Origin: an uncultured Sutterella sp.
GTDB lineage: Bacteria; Pseudomonadota; Gammaproteobacteria; Burkholderiales; Burkholderiaceae_F
Length of the DNA: 54,975 bases
Reading direction: 5' to 3'
Assembly (NCBI GenBank): GCA_937943605.1
Contig: CALEAW010000101.1
Span: forward strand, 1 to 54,975
The position numbers were made by a program, and so were the translations under genes. Position 1 is the stretch's first letter. Every line of letters starts with the position of its first letter. Shown here piece after piece: positions 1 through 10,087 of the stretch. The notes under the pieces are model-generated. The model worked only from the letters and a program-made list of their open reading frames with translations, was not told where the DNA came from and searched no databases.

Positions 1-41
1 CGAAACTGCCGATGTTCACACTTATCGGTTCGTTGAATTCT

Positions 42-182
42 GATTTTTAAAGAACAGTGCTTCGCAAAGCACAGAATATTGATCATATCAGATCTAATAC
101 TCATTGTCAAAAATAAATTCGCAGTCGACGTGTTGTCTCAGCGAAGGAGTAGAATTAAACACGATTCTTTTTCATTTGTCAA
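42..182 (-). promoter_or_regulatory. Tandem promoters and leader of an rRNA operon lying left of the window
   Basis: On the minus strand two near-consensus sigma70 promoters follow each other. P1 has TTGACA (177-182), a 17-bp spacer and TTTAAT (154-159). P2 has TTGACA (105-110), a 17-bp spacer and TATGAT (82-87). Downstream come a short hairpin (GTGCTT/AAGCAC, 57-72) and a boxA-like TGTTCTTTAAAAATC (42-56). After that the sequence contains CCGATAAGTGTGAACATCGG, which resembles the leader before 16S rRNA in Burkholderiales. Strong tandem promoters plus a boxA-like element and no coding frame fit an rrn operon running out of the left edge. The rRNA gene itself is not in the window, so the assignment is inference. 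Confidence 0.6.
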
Positions 183-203
183 GATTTTTACTTTTTATAC
201 CCT

Positions 204-227
204 TTTTATGGTATCCAAACCATAAAA
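204..227. promoter_or_regulatory. Inverted repeat between rrn promoters and MFS gene
   Basis: TTTTATGG (204-211) and CCATAAAA (220-227) form a perfect 8-bp inverted repeat. It lies 46 bp before the MFS start and just upstream of the divergent rrn P1. It could be an operator or a short RNA hairpin. Nothing else in the sequence decides this. Confidence 0.3.
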
Positions 228-273
228 CAACCCCTTACTACCCACTTTTATTCCACCCACCCTGACGACAACC

Positions 274-1431
274 ATGCCCCAGACCCTACTCACCCTCTGC
301 CTCATCCTGGCCGTCACTTTGGAGATGCGTGGTCCGATTACCTCTGTTGGCCCCTTGGCAAACCTTTTGACGACCGAGTTGGCATTGACACCCAATCAAT
401 ATGGCTTAGTCGCGTCGCTTCCGATTTTGGCCTTTGGGCTTTTCTCTTTTGTCGCTCCTTCTGTGGTGCGTCGGTTTGGTTTGGTGTCTGCTGTCTTCTT
501 ATTTCTGATCTCGTTGGCTATTGGAGGCTTTTTGCGTTCAATCCCTGACTATGGACCTTTGTTAGCTGGCACTTTTATGGTCGGAACTGGCATTGCTGCG
601 CTGAACGTCCTCATGCCCGTCGTCATTAAAACGTGGTTTACGTCGGGCGCGCATCGTTTATTTGGCATTTATACGGGCTTTGTCGGTTTGTCGGGTGCCA
701 TCGGTGCGCTCTCGGCTTATCCACTCGCCTCGTCGACACAATTAACCCAAGCTCCCTTTTTGCTTTGGGCTGGGTTTGGTATCTTGGTGCTCGTCGCTTG
801 GGTAGGGCTTACGCACGCAGCTCGATCATCCTCTCAACCGTTACTACGCGCCTCAGGCCTATACCGTCAACCAGGTGCTTGGGCAATGACGGGTGTCATG
901 GGACTTCAATCCCTCCTCATCTATACCGTTGCCGCCTGGTTACCACCCTACCTAGAAGCGCAACAGGTGAGTGCCACCATGGCAGGTATGGCTTTAGCGC
1001 TTTACCTCTTTGCTGGGCTACCCGCTTCCATTTTTACGGAACGCTTTATGCGTTTTTGCCGTCATGAGTGGCTCGCTGAAGGTTTGATGTCCCTTTCATA
1101 CTTATTGGGGCTCTATTGTTGGACGCTCGGTGACGCATGGATCTATTTGGGGAGCGTCCTCGCTGGGGCCCCACAAGGCTCCATGCTCTCAACTGCTTTT
1201 ATTTTGATGGCGCAAAAAACTCGATCAAATGCTGCACTTTTAGGTCTATCGGCCATGACCCAAGGGATTGGCTATTTGGGTGCGGGCTTAGGTCCCATCA
1301 TATTTGCGGCTCTATTAGTTGACGGTTGGACACCAGCCCTTTGGTTTGTTGCCTTCATCATCGTCCTTTGGGCACTCTGTGGCTTGTTTGCTTCTCACTT
1401 TCAGACTATTTGCACTGACGACGCGTCATGA
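274..1431 (+). CDS. CynX/NimT-family MFS transporter
   Basis: A 385-residue, strongly hydrophobic protein with about 12 predicted membrane segments, a usual size for the major facilitator superfamily. The first helix contains LEMRGPITSVGPL, the signature of the CynX/NimT/YeaN branch (cyanate and 2-nitroimidazole transport relatives), where R-P-x-T-S-V-G-P-L is conserved. The substrate cannot be read from the sequence. The ATG at 274 has no clear Shine-Dalgarno, but the family motif starts at about residue 19, so little could be missing at the N-terminus. It is the first gene right of the rrn promoters and reads away from them. The phosphopantetheinyl transferase follows about 50 bp downstream in the same direction. 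Confidence 0.8.
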   Translation: MPQTLLTLCLILAVTLEMRGPITSVGPLANLLTTELALTPNQYGLVASLPILAFGLFSFVAPSVVRRFGLVSAVFLFLISLAIGGFLRSIPDYGPLLAGTFMVGTGIAALNVLMPVVIKTWFTSGAHRLFGIYTGFVGLSGAIGALSAYPLASSTQLTQAPFLLWAGFGILVLVAWVGLTHAARSSSQPLLRASGLYRQPGAWAMTGVMGLQSLLIYTVAAWLPPYLEAQQVSATMAGMALALYLFAGLPASIFTERFMRFCRHEWLAEGLMSLSYLLGLYCWTLGDAWIYLGSVLAGAPQGSMLSTAFILMAQKTRSNAALLGLSAMTQGIGYLGAGLGPIIFAALLVDGWTPALWFVAFIIVLWALCGLFASHFQTICTDDAS

Positions 1432-1480
1432 GTCGCGTAAACTACGTGCCTGATTCTTTTTGATTGCTCAAACCGATATC

Positions 1481-2185
1481 ATGTCTGCTTCTTTTTTTGA
1501 TGACAGCTTGCCTCTCGTCACCTTACTCACGATGCCTGAGCCCAATGAGGCACTCGAAGCACGCGCTCTCCTGACGCTTCCTCAATGCACGCAAGCACGT
1601 ATCGGTCAATTCGCGCACCCCGCGCGTCGTCGTCAAACCCTTTGGGGCCGTCTCATTGCAGAGACCTATGCCAATGCATTAGGCGCAACGCTCGTCGAAG
1701 AACGCCCTTATCCACCCTACTTGTTGTTGGCTAACGGTGATCGCCGTGCCTTATGTATTGCGCACACCCAGGACACAATTGCCGTAGGGCTAGCCAGCGC
1801 CCTTGACCCAGTGATGGGATTAGACATCGAAACCGTTCGCCCCATTCGAAGCGTGAGCGGTATGAGCCGCATGATTTTTGGCGACGCTGCTCAGTGGGTT
1901 ATTCATAGGTGTGACACTGAAGGGAATACCAATCCCTTCTTTTTGGTTTGGGGCATGAAAGAGTCCGAGATTAAATTAAATCGCGGTCAAAAACACTATC
2001 AGTTGACCGTCGGCAACGACAATACGCCCATCGTTCGTCATACTATTGATCAAACCGTGCTAACTGTCACACATCACGTCTTAGATAAACTGCGTCTGAC
2101 GATCCTCACTCAAACTCAAACGCCCACGGTGAAGCGCCTTACACCCACTGAAGTGATCGACCGCTTGTTAACGAAACAGCGATAG
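1481..2185 (+). CDS. 4'-phosphopantetheinyl transferase superfamily protein (Sfp type)
   Basis: Likely transfers the phosphopantetheine arm of CoA to a serine of an acyl or peptidyl carrier protein in the cytoplasm. The 234-residue protein carries the expected series: an RR-x-x-x-x-G-R-L-IAE segment (about 50-61), IAHT (93-96), GLDIE (113-117) with the Mg-binding acidic residues, and WGMKESEIK (157-165), matching the family W-x-x-K-E-(A/S)-x-x-K. The size fits the Sfp/AcpT class. The ATG at 1481 is preferred over an in-frame TTG at 1460, which would add seven residues. No polyketide, peptide or fatty acid synthase gene lies nearby, so this may be the housekeeping AcpS function. tamA follows 86 bp downstream. 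Confidence 0.75.
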   Translation: MSASFFDDSLPLVTLLTMPEPNEALEARALLTLPQCTQARIGQFAHPARRRQTLWGRLIAETYANALGATLVEERPYPPYLLLANGDRRALCIAHTQDTIAVGLASALDPVMGLDIETVRPIRSVSGMSRMIFGDAAQWVIHRCDTEGNTNPFFLVWGMKESEIKLNRGQKHYQLTVGNDNTPIVRHTIDQTVLTVTHHVLDKLRLTILTQTQTPTVKRLTPTEVIDRLLTKQR

Positions 2186-2271
2186 CTTTACCAATTGCAA
2201 CCGTTTACCCTTGAAGGCTTGTGTGTCGGCTAAACTAATCGGTTGACAAAAATCGACTAAGGACACTCGCT

Positions 2272-3993
2272 GTGCGCTCGCCAACCGTTGCCATACTTAT
2301 TTTGCTTTGTTGTGGCTCCGTCTTCGCTAAGCCCGTTACCCTCACCATCAACGGACTCAAAGGCGACTTGAAGGAGAACGCTGAAGCATGGCTTTCGCCT
2401 TTAGAAAAGGCAGGGCTTACTGATTCGCCTACGGATCGCCTCAAAATTGATAAGGCGATTCGACTTTCATTGCGTGCGCTTGGCTACTATCAGCCTTTCA
2501 TTCGACTCGACGAACCTACGAATGGTCATATGGCCATTCATGTCACACCAGGCACACCTGTCAAGATTGCCCAAACAAACGTCAAAATCACAGGCGAAGG
2601 GGCAAACGACAAATTCTTTCAGTTTCTTCAAAAGCGCCGCATCCCAAAACCCGGCACCATTTTGAACCACAGCGACTACGATGAATTTAAGTCGGCTCTC
2701 TCTAACATTGCTTTGCAACGTGGCTACTTTGACGCGACCTTTCATCGTGCTGAACTCGGCGTATCGCTTCCCTTACATGAAGCTGTTTGGAATATCGACT
2801 ACGATACAGGTCCACGTTGGACTTTTGGTCCAGTCACCTATTCAGGCTCTCAAATCGACACGCGCTTTTTAGATAACATGAAACCCTTTAAAGAAGGGGA
2901 CGAATATAACGCCGATACGTTAGGTGAATTTAATCAACGCTTAGCCAAGAGCGGTTGGTTTACATCTGCCGTGGTTGCGCCTGACTTCAAGGCCGCACGT
3001 GACGCGAATAGTACCGAATTACCCATGCACGCCGAAATCGTGCCGCGTAAAGCCAACATTATCGAAACCGGTCTAGGCTTTGCCACTGATACAGGTCCTC
3101 ACGGTAAAGTGAATTGGACCAAGCCCTGGGTCAACCATCGCGGACACAGTCTCTCGGCCTCGACCAGTATTTCGTCGAGCGAACAAGAGTTAGATTTATC
3201 GTACCGATTACCGCGCATTACCAATCCGCTTGAAGAATATTGGCTCTTTCAAGGGGCGGTCAAACAAACCGACCTCAACGACACCAAAAGCCACAACATG
3301 ACGCTCGCCGTCTCACGCAATTGGGAGCTCTCTAAGGGTTGGCAACGTTCGCTAGGTTTCCACTGGATGTTCGATAGCTTCACACAGGCTGGTATTTCGA
3401 ACGACACGATGTTGCTTTATCCAGGCATTAGTATTTCTAGAACCCGCGCCCGAGGCGGCACGATGCCTTACTGGGGTGATTCGCAACGTTATAGCTTAGA
3501 CATTTCAACACAGTATCTAGGCTCTGACGTGGACTTTGCCATTTTGCAAGGCCACTGGACCCTTATTCGCACACCATGGCGAGGACATCGTTTTGTCTTA
3601 CGTGGCAATGCCGGCAAAATCAAGACCAATCGCTTTACTGAAGTCCCACCAGACCTTCGTTTCTTTGCTGGGGGTGACCGTAGCGTGCGCGGGTACGACT
3701 ATGAATCCATTTCGCCTAAAGACGCTGAAGGTCGTTTAACGGGTGCTTCATTTATGATGACGGGTAGCGTCGAATACCAATACAACGTTACGGGCAAATG
3801 GTGGGGTGCCATCTTCTTCGATGCAGGCGATGCCACCAATAGTTTGACTCATTTCGACTGGAAAAAAGGCGCGGGCGTGGGCGTTCGTTGGAATTCGCCC
3901 GTAGGCCCCGTCAAGTTTGACCTCGCACGCCCCGTAGGGGACTCTCAAAATAAAACATTTCAATTCTATATTGGGCTCGGAGCTGAACTATGA
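2272..3993 (+). CDS. tamA: TamA, outer-membrane Omp85-family assembly factor
   Basis: Outer-membrane half of the translocation and assembly module, which works with TamB in outer-membrane biogenesis. The 573-residue protein starts with a signal peptide (hydrophobic stretch ending in GSVFA-K). POTRA-type repeats follow over about residues 20-260, then a C-terminal 16-strand beta-barrel region. The barrel contains FFAGGDRSVRGYDY, the Omp85 motif of the inward-folded loop (RG-Y/F), and the protein ends in a beta-strand (FYIGLGAEL). The start is GTG at 2272, with AAGGA 8 bases upstream. Its stop overlaps the tamB start by four bases (ATGA), so the two are translationally coupled, as in most proteobacteria. 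Confidence 0.92.
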   Translation: MRSPTVAILILLCCGSVFAKPVTLTINGLKGDLKENAEAWLSPLEKAGLTDSPTDRLKIDKAIRLSLRALGYYQPFIRLDEPTNGHMAIHVTPGTPVKIAQTNVKITGEGANDKFFQFLQKRRIPKPGTILNHSDYDEFKSALSNIALQRGYFDATFHRAELGVSLPLHEAVWNIDYDTGPRWTFGPVTYSGSQIDTRFLDNMKPFKEGDEYNADTLGEFNQRLAKSGWFTSAVVAPDFKAARDANSTELPMHAEIVPRKANIIETGLGFATDTGPHGKVNWTKPWVNHRGHSLSASTSISSSEQELDLSYRLPRITNPLEEYWLFQGAVKQTDLNDTKSHNMTLAVSRNWELSKGWQRSLGFHWMFDSFTQAGISNDTMLLYPGISISRTRARGGTMPYWGDSQRYSLDISTQYLGSDVDFAILQGHWTLIRTPWRGHRFVLRGNAGKIKTNRFTEVPPDLRFFAGGDRSVRGYDYESISPKDAEGRLTGASFMMTGSVEYQYNVTGKWWGAIFFDAGDATNSLTHFDWKKGAGVGVRWNSPVGPVKFDLARPVGDSQNKTFQFYIGLGAEL

Positions 3994-6900
3994 GACGCGC
4001 AACCAAATTTTTGCTCGCTTCAGGTGCCTGCCTTTTATTGGCTAGCGGCGCCACCGCTTGGCTCCTTTGTACCGATCGCGGTCAGGCGACCTTATTAAAG
4101 ACCGCACTCCCCATGGTGCCGGGTCTCACCTTTGAAAAGGTGGATGGTCATCTCTTTGATCTCACGTTCACGAAGGTCGCCTGGGAAATGCCGGGACTTA
4201 AACTCTCGGCAGACGACCTCCATCTCAAAATCAATCGTGATGCCTTGTGGCAAAAACGTTTAGTGGTTGACCAACTGACCGCAGGACACTTTCGTGGGAC
4301 GCTCATCACCGATGAATTGCCGCCAGGCGACCCGAATGCAGTCTCAGAGCCAGAAGACAACACGCCTTTGATGATGCCTTTTCCCATCGAACTACATGGC
4401 TTTGAGGTCGCGGATCTCGGGTTTGATGTGGATGATATTGGCATCAAATTGGGCTATGGTGCGGGCGAAGCTGTCTGGATCGATGAGCACCTCTCTGTCG
4501 AACCGTTGACAATACAGTCGCTGACCGTGTCGCTTCCGAAGACACCTGTCGAAACGCAAGACAAAGTGACTCCAAAGCCGATCGCCAAAACCGAAGCGAC
4601 GACGGACGGCTATGACGTGTCGCCGTTACGTGAAAGCTTGCGCGCCTTCTTAGGGCAACCCTTGATCACATCCTTACCTGATGTATCGATTCCTTTTCAC
4701 ATCACAGCGAAGCGTGTCTTAGGGACAGATCTCAAACTTGACGCAGATACGCCCATCGTTCTAGATGAAGTCATACTCCAAGGTGACATGAATGGTAGCG
4801 ACGTCGTCGTTGACCATCTCAACGTCCGTGCGCCAGAAGGCAGCGTTCAACTCAACGGCAAAATCGCTTTAACGCGCACGTGGCCGCTCGAAGTGCGCGC
4901 GACAGCGTGCTCTAGCATCGCCCCGATCATGGGAGAAACGGCCGACATCCTTTTAGGCGGTAATCTCCTCGGGAAAGTGACTTTGGCAACCAAAACCCAA
5001 GGTGCTATCCCGTCGACGAGCCTGATCGTCGCAGAACCTTCGGTCCCAGGTTTACCGCTCTCCGTTACGCTATCGAGTCCGAAAGTCGATTTGCCGTTAG
5101 ACGCCAAAAAGAAGGCTGATACGACACAACTATCGAAACTCCAGCTACGCCTTACCGGCTCTGCTGCGCGTTGGACACTTCAAAGTGGTGTTACAGTCGA
5201 TGCGCCTCAAACGCCTCCCGCCACTTTGAACCTCAAAGCGCATGGCACACTCACGGATCTCAATATTGATTCATTGATTGCCCAAACCGCTGGCGGCACA
5301 GGTACGGTAGTAGCAAAAGCTGACTGGTCAAAGCACCTCACCTTTAAGGGCGACATTAAGCTCGCCGACCTTGGCGTACATCATTTTGTACCGTCTCTTG
5401 ATGCGACATTGTCGGGTGACGCCAAAGTGAGTGGATATATTTCGCCTAAAAAATGGTCCATCGAAGTCCCCACGATTGACATCAAAGGGAAGGTCGCAAA
5501 GAGTGACCTGAGTATGACCGCTGCGGCTACCTCTCAAGGTCCGCGCGAAATTTATGTCCCTAACCTCAAAGTGACTTTAGGGGATAACCATTTGGAAGCC
5601 AAAGGTCTTATTGACGGAAAAGTTCTCCAAGGCGACCTCAAAATCCATGCGCCCAACCTCAATAAAACGTTGCCTGGCCTCACGGGTCGTGCCGACGGCT
5701 TTATCACGCTTGGCGGTACGCTCAGTGAACCCAAAATCAACGCTGACCTCAGCGCAACCAAACTCCAATATGACGACATTGGGCTTGCAGCTCTCATGGT
5801 CAAAGGTGATATTACTGGTCAACCAACGGGTAGCATCGAAGGGGATTTGTTTATCCACGCTTCGAACGCAAAACTACCTAGCATGGATGTCCATGACCTC
5901 ACTGCTCATCTTAAAGGCACTGACCAAAAACACACACTCAAGGTAACGCTCGCTGGTGATCCTCTCTCCGCGGGGCTTGAGTTAGATGGCGCCTTCAATA
6001 CGAAGACCTTAACTTGGACTGGCATGCTCAAAGACGGTGACGTCAAAACACCAATTGGTCAGTGGTCACAAGCCAAAAACGCCGCGCTTAAAGTGGACGT
6101 CAACCAATCCACAGCGACCCTCGCACCACACTGTTGGAACGGTAAAGAGGGCAACGTCTGTCTCACTGCTCCCCTGGTAGCAGCGGATCAAGGTTCAGTT
6201 GCTTTAGCCCTTAATGGACTCAATTTACAATTATTGAAGCCCTATCTGCCAGACAATACCCTTATCACCGGAAAACTCAATGGGGATGCACGTGCAAAAT
6301 GGCATTTATCCTCCGGACAATTGCCAACCGTTGACGCTCGCATCCAAGGCGATCGCATAGCCGTCACACAAACCGTGGGCGAAAAGACGCTTCCTCTTCA
6401 TGTCGATACGTTCACGATTGCAGCAAAGACAGAGGCCAATGCCGCTCAAGCAGATGTCAAGATTGGCGTTCGCGATAACGGTGGTATTGTGGGGCATGCC
6501 CGAGTGACTGATCCCTTGAATTCTCGCCGTCTCTCTGGGCAACTAAGTATTGACCCCATCGACTTGTCAGTCCTCAATGCCCTCATTACGTCGGGTGAAA
6601 AAGCGACAGGCACGATGAAGGGTGACCTACGTATGGCTGGTTCACTGTCTAAGCCTGAACTCTATGGCGACGTTCAATTAGCAAACGCCACCCTTAAAGA
6701 AGGGGCTGTACCGGTCGTCATGAAGCCCTCGGACCTGGCCGTCACGTTTCATGGTACGAGCTCCACACTCAAAGGCAAACTTGAAACCACGAATGGTACG
6801 TTGAACCTCTCAGGTCGTGCCGATTGGCATAACCCCGAAGCGCCCACGGCGCAAGTCCGTGCTGACGGCAAAGACATCTTAATTACCGTGCCACCTTACG

Positions 6901-7802
6901 CGAGCGTGGTAATGTCGCCTGATGTGGTCTTTTCTGCCACACCAACCTTGATGACGCTTGACGGTCACATTAACGTGCCGACCGCCAAGATCGCTGTTTC
7001 TAACCTGCCAGAAACAGCCGTGGGTGTCTCTAGTGACGAAGTCATGCTTGATCGCCACATGGAGCCTAAAGTCAAAAAGACAGCTAGCATTCCAATTGAC
7101 AGTAATCTCACCGTCCATATTGGAGACAAAGTTTGGTTGGATGCCTTTGGCCTCAAAGCCCGCTTGACAGGTAACCTGAAAGTCACGCAAGACAGCAAGC
7201 GTGGCTTAGGTCTCAATGGTCAAGTCAATGTCGTGGATGGACGCTTTCATGCCTATGGTCAAGACTTAACCGTGACGCAGGGGCAAGTCCTCTTTTCGGG
7301 TGCGCCAGACCGTCCGCAACTCAATATCGAAGCTATTCGTAATCCAGATGCGATTGAAGATAATGTCACGGCCGGTATTCGTGTGACAGGTAACGCTCAG
7401 CGACCCAAGGTCGACGTTTTCTCTGAACCCGCCTTGTCGCAGCAAGCAGCGCTCTCTTACCTCTTACGTGGTCAAGGCCTCTCAGCCTCGACAGACGATA
7501 ATGCGATGATCACCTCGCTTTTGATCGGCTTAGGTGTCTCGCAAACGGGCTCTATTGTCGGTGCAATTGGGGATGCCGTTGGGATTAGCGACCTGGGGAT
7601 TGACACCCAGGGCGTGGGGGACAGCTCTCAGGTTGTCGTAAGTGGCTACATTCTGCCCGGTCTTCAGCTCAAGTATGGGGTTGGTATTTTTGATTCACTC
7701 GCCACGATTACGCTTCGCTATCGACTCATGCCGCGTCTTTATGTCGAAGCCATTTCGGGCGTCAATCAAGTGTTTGACATCCTTTATAGCTTTGAGTTTT
7801 AA
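3990..7802 (+). CDS. tamB: TamB, translocation and assembly module subunit (AsmA-like/DUF490)
   Basis: Inner-membrane-anchored periplasm-spanning partner of TamA and member of the AsmA-like bridge proteins thought to carry lipid between membranes. The 1270-residue protein has one N-terminal membrane anchor (about residues 7-28) and then long beta-rich repeats without catalytic motifs. The C-terminal DUF490 region contains GLGLNGQVNVVDGRF and LQLKYGVGIFDSLATITLRYRL, and ends in F like a beta-signal that docks in TamA. The start overlaps the tamA stop. The length is typical for the family. A hairpin terminator follows at 7834. Confidence 0.92.
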   Translation: MRRATKFLLASGACLLLASGATAWLLCTDRGQATLLKTALPMVPGLTFEKVDGHLFDLTFTKVAWEMPGLKLSADDLHLKINRDALWQKRLVVDQLTAGHFRGTLITDELPPGDPNAVSEPEDNTPLMMPFPIELHGFEVADLGFDVDDIGIKLGYGAGEAVWIDEHLSVEPLTIQSLTVSLPKTPVETQDKVTPKPIAKTEATTDGYDVSPLRESLRAFLGQPLITSLPDVSIPFHITAKRVLGTDLKLDADTPIVLDEVILQGDMNGSDVVVDHLNVRAPEGSVQLNGKIALTRTWPLEVRATACSSIAPIMGETADILLGGNLLGKVTLATKTQGAIPSTSLIVAEPSVPGLPLSVTLSSPKVDLPLDAKKKADTTQLSKLQLRLTGSAARWTLQSGVTVDAPQTPPATLNLKAHGTLTDLNIDSLIAQTAGGTGTVVAKADWSKHLTFKGDIKLADLGVHHFVPSLDATLSGDAKVSGYISPKKWSIEVPTIDIKGKVAKSDLSMTAAATSQGPREIYVPNLKVTLGDNHLEAKGLIDGKVLQGDLKIHAPNLNKTLPGLTGRADGFITLGGTLSEPKINADLSATKLQYDDIGLAALMVKGDITGQPTGSIEGDLFIHASNAKLPSMDVHDLTAHLKGTDQKHTLKVTLAGDPLSAGLELDGAFNTKTLTWTGMLKDGDVKTPIGQWSQAKNAALKVDVNQSTATLAPHCWNGKEGNVCLTAPLVAADQGSVALALNGLNLQLLKPYLPDNTLITGKLNGDARAKWHLSSGQLPTVDARIQGDRIAVTQTVGEKTLPLHVDTFTIAAKTEANAAQADVKIGVRDNGGIVGHARVTDPLNSRRLSGQLSIDPIDLSVLNALITSGEKATGTMKGDLRMAGSLSKPELYGDVQLANATLKEGAVPVVMKPSDLAVTFHGTSSTLKGKLETTNGTLNLSGRADWHNPEAPTAQVRADGKDILITVPPYASVVMSPDVVFSATPTLMTLDGHINVPTAKIAVSNLPETAVGVSSDEVMLDRHMEPKVKKTASIPIDSNLTVHIGDKVWLDAFGLKARLTGNLKVTQDSKRGLGLNGQVNVVDGRFHAYGQDLTVTQGQVLFSGAPDRPQLNIEAIRNPDAIEDNVTAGIRVTGNAQRPKVDVFSEPALSQQAALSYLLRGQGLSASTDDNAMITSLLIGLGVSQTGSIVGAIGDAVGISDLGIDTQGVGDSSQVVVSGYILPGLQLKYGVGIFDSLATITLRYRLMPRLYVEAISGVNQVFDILYSFEF

Positions 7803-7833
7803 GTCGAAATCAACGTAGCGAATTCGCATAACG

Positions 7834-7866
7834 AAAGGGGTGGTGCCAAAAAGCATCACCCCTTTT
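7834..7866 (+). terminator. Terminator after tamAB
   Basis: Stem AAAGGGGTGGTGC (7834-7846) pairs with GCATCACCCCTTT around a CAAAAA loop, and the right arm ends in TTTT. A second weaker stem, GGAGAGC/GCTCTCC (7878-7900), follows. It may help stop transcription of the convergent dipeptidase gene. Confidence 0.7.
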
Positions 7867-7913
7867 GGTGTCAAGTTGGAGAGCACTCGACAAGCTCTCC
7901 ATTACTCAACCAA

Positions 7914-9770
7914 TTACAGGTCAGCGTTTTGCGTACGCTTAGCAGGACCCTTGTAGCCTTCGGTTTCGATGAAGGCGGAGTCCATCAAAGCAACGCGTTC
8001 GCCGTTCACATAGGTGTGGAGCCAGATGTCATACGTTGCGCCAGCGAGCATGTTCTGAGCAAGGCCCTTTTGCGTGAACGTAAAGACCATGTCCTTCTTG
8101 CCGTCGCCATTGACGTCACGGGCTTCGGCCTTCACCGGCTGAGCAAGCTTATCACCCATCGTGATCTTGTTGCCGATCGAGGCGCGGCCAACACCACCCC
8201 ACGTCTGCTTCGGATCAGCCTTCGTAGCATCGAACTTGTCGCCCGAGAAGAGCACGACGTCAACCGTCTTTTCGCTCTTCGGATCGATACTGTCAGCCAT
8301 CACTGTCATGGTGTGCGGAGCGACCTCAGCTAGGCGGTCGAGCATGGCAGCGTGGGCTTCATTGAACGTACGGACGTTGTAGGCGTGCATGTATTCGACA
8401 GCCTTGGCTTCAGAGACCTTCAAGAGCATCTGAGCGTGAGCAGCAACCGCCGGCATATCCTTCGTCAGTTCCTTTTCAATCTTAGCGACGAATGCCTTGT
8501 TGTCCTTCTGGTCCTGACGCTGGAATTCATGAACGTTAGCCACCTTCACGAAGTCAAAGACAGGCCAATCGGAACGATAGCTGAAGCGTTCCGGCGTACC
8601 CTTGAAGTGTTCAGCCGTGGCCGTAGCCGGATCCATGAAGCTTGTACCTTCAGCCGGGCGAGCAAGCGGGAAGAACGGCACGTACGGCGTTTCGCACGGA
8701 CGAGCCATGGCACGATAACCTGTGATCAGAAGCGGGTTGGCGTTCATTTCATAGACAACGGATTCATGCGTCGTGGCGCGGCAGATACCGAGGCTATTCG
8801 TATGGAGCCACTGCTTATCCTGCTTTTCGATGTCGGCTTCGTGCGTACGGAGGAGATCCTTCACATCTTCCACACCGAACTTCTTCGTGGGTGTCGCAGA
8901 ATACGGGAACTTTTCAGCATCGGTAATGTTTTCGCCGATGATCTTGTTCCAAGCGAGATTATTACGAGAGTAGTTGTAGTCGGCAGAACGACGGTGTGCA
9001 GGTGCGACGGCAACGCGGTAGTTGAAGTCAGAGTAGACACCTTCCTTGGCTGGCTTATAGCGACCATTCTTGATGGCGCGTTCGATCATGCCCGGAGCTA
9101 CGATCACGTTTTCGGTGTCAGTGGCATCGACCTTATCCATCATGAAGTTGTTCGGAATATAAATTACTTCATTATCCTTGACGCGGCGAGCGACCCAGGT
9201 GTTGCCCTGGTGAATGGCGAGCTGCCAAGCTTCCTTCGAGTCAGCGATCGTATAGGTACGGCCTTCAGAGAAGTAGCCATAGGTACCCAAGAGGTCAATC
9301 GCGATATCGACTGCGTGACGAGCGCTCGTTGCACGTTCAGCCATCAAGCGACGGATACCGTAACCGATACCACCGTCCTTCGTAGGCATGATGTCGTCTT
9401 CATAGATACCCGTGCAAGCATTCGTGGCAATCGTCACACCGTTTTCATTCACGAAGCCGTCAGAGAAAGAAGCGCCCGTCGGGTCATAGGTCTGTGCCCA
9501 GTAGAAGGCAAAGGTCTTTTCAACCTGCGGAATCGAAGCGGCGGCTTCTTCAAACTTGATCATTTCACCCTTCTTATGGGTGGCAGCCGGCACATAGTAC
9601 TGCGTCGCGAGAATACGACCACCATTGTCTTCGTTATGACCAATGATGATGTTACCCGTCGCAGAAGCATCCTTACCGACAATCACGGTCGAGCAAGCGG
9701 ATGCATTTAAAGCGAGGGAACCAAGCGCGGCACCAATGGCTGCAGCTGCAAATTTCATCTTGAGATTCAT
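7914..9770 (-). CDS. Secreted C69-family dipeptidase (Ntn-hydrolase)
   Basis: Predicted periplasmic cysteine peptidase of family C69 (formerly U34), which hydrolyses dipeptides and short peptides. The first about 25 residues are a signal peptide ending in NASA. The next residue is Cys (ACSTVIVG), which becomes the N-terminal nucleophile after cleavage, as expected for an Ntn-hydrolase. The family GHNEDN segment follows at about residues 44-49. At 618 residues it is longer than cytosolic PepD (about 470). The extra C-terminal part has a beta-rich region with DVNGDGKKD, resembling a calcium-binding loop. GAGGAG lies 9 bases before the ATG. A second, shorter paralogue is at 40066. Secreted peptidases suit an asaccharolytic, amino-acid-using gut lifestyle, which is inference. 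Confidence 0.85.
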   Translation of the reverse strand: MNLKMKFAAAAIGAALGSLALNASACSTVIVGKDASATGNIIIGHNEDNGGRILATQYYVPAATHKKGEMIKFEEAAASIPQVEKTFAFYWAQTYDPTGASFSDGFVNENGVTIATNACTGIYEDDIMPTKDGGIGYGIRRLMAERATSARHAVDIAIDLLGTYGYFSEGRTYTIADSKEAWQLAIHQGNTWVARRVKDNEVIYIPNNFMMDKVDATDTENVIVAPGMIERAIKNGRYKPAKEGVYSDFNYRVAVAPAHRRSADYNYSRNNLAWNKIIGENITDAEKFPYSATPTKKFGVEDVKDLLRTHEADIEKQDKQWLHTNSLGICRATTHESVVYEMNANPLLITGYRAMARPCETPYVPFFPLARPAEGTSFMDPATATAEHFKGTPERFSYRSDWPVFDFVKVANVHEFQRQDQKDNKAFVAKIEKELTKDMPAVAAHAQMLLKVSEAKAVEYMHAYNVRTFNEAHAAMLDRLAEVAPHTMTVMADSIDPKSEKTVDVVLFSGDKFDATKADPKQTWGGVGRASIGNKITMGDKLAQPVKAEARDVNGDGKKDMVFTFTQKGLAQNMLAGATYDIWLHTYVNGERVALMDSAFIETEGYKGPAKRTQNADL

Positions 9771-10012
9771 CTCTCTACTCCTCTAAGGTTGGCGCGTGAT
9801 TTGGTCCTGAAGCACCAACATTTAAATACATCCTGAGTGTAGTCAAATCCACAGAAAATGAAAATCAAATTACGGGCTATTCCCAGTGGACCAAGGGTTT
9901 ACCCAAAGCCAATATGTCCTGTGGTAGAACCCTCTATTTCGTATCACCACATGATTAATCCTTTAAAGACGACACCCGATAACTCAAGAAAGTCACATTA
10001 AGAAGACAAACA

Positions 10013-10067
10013 AAAATAAAAAAGGGACCCCCGAAAGAGTCCCAAGTGAGGTCTTAAGGCAGACCTC
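10013..10067 (-). terminator. Double-hairpin terminator after the phosphate transporter
   Basis: Read on the minus strand, a first stem GAGGTC/GACCTC (10048-10067) is followed by GGGAC...GTCCC (10024-10043) and then a run of T with few interruptions (10013-10023). The gap 9771-10012 between this and the dipeptidase start holds AT-rich sequence where the dipeptidase promoter should lie. I see no clear gene or motif there. Confidence 0.85.
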
Positions 10068-10087
10068 GATCCCCACAAAGCCATCGG

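Noticed and set aside
8352..9710. Long open frame on the plus strand opposite the first C69 dipeptidase
   Set aside because: It is an antisense shadow: no ribosome site, composition of a reverse-complemented gene (rich in R, H, V, T), and it lies wholly within a gene of a clear family.
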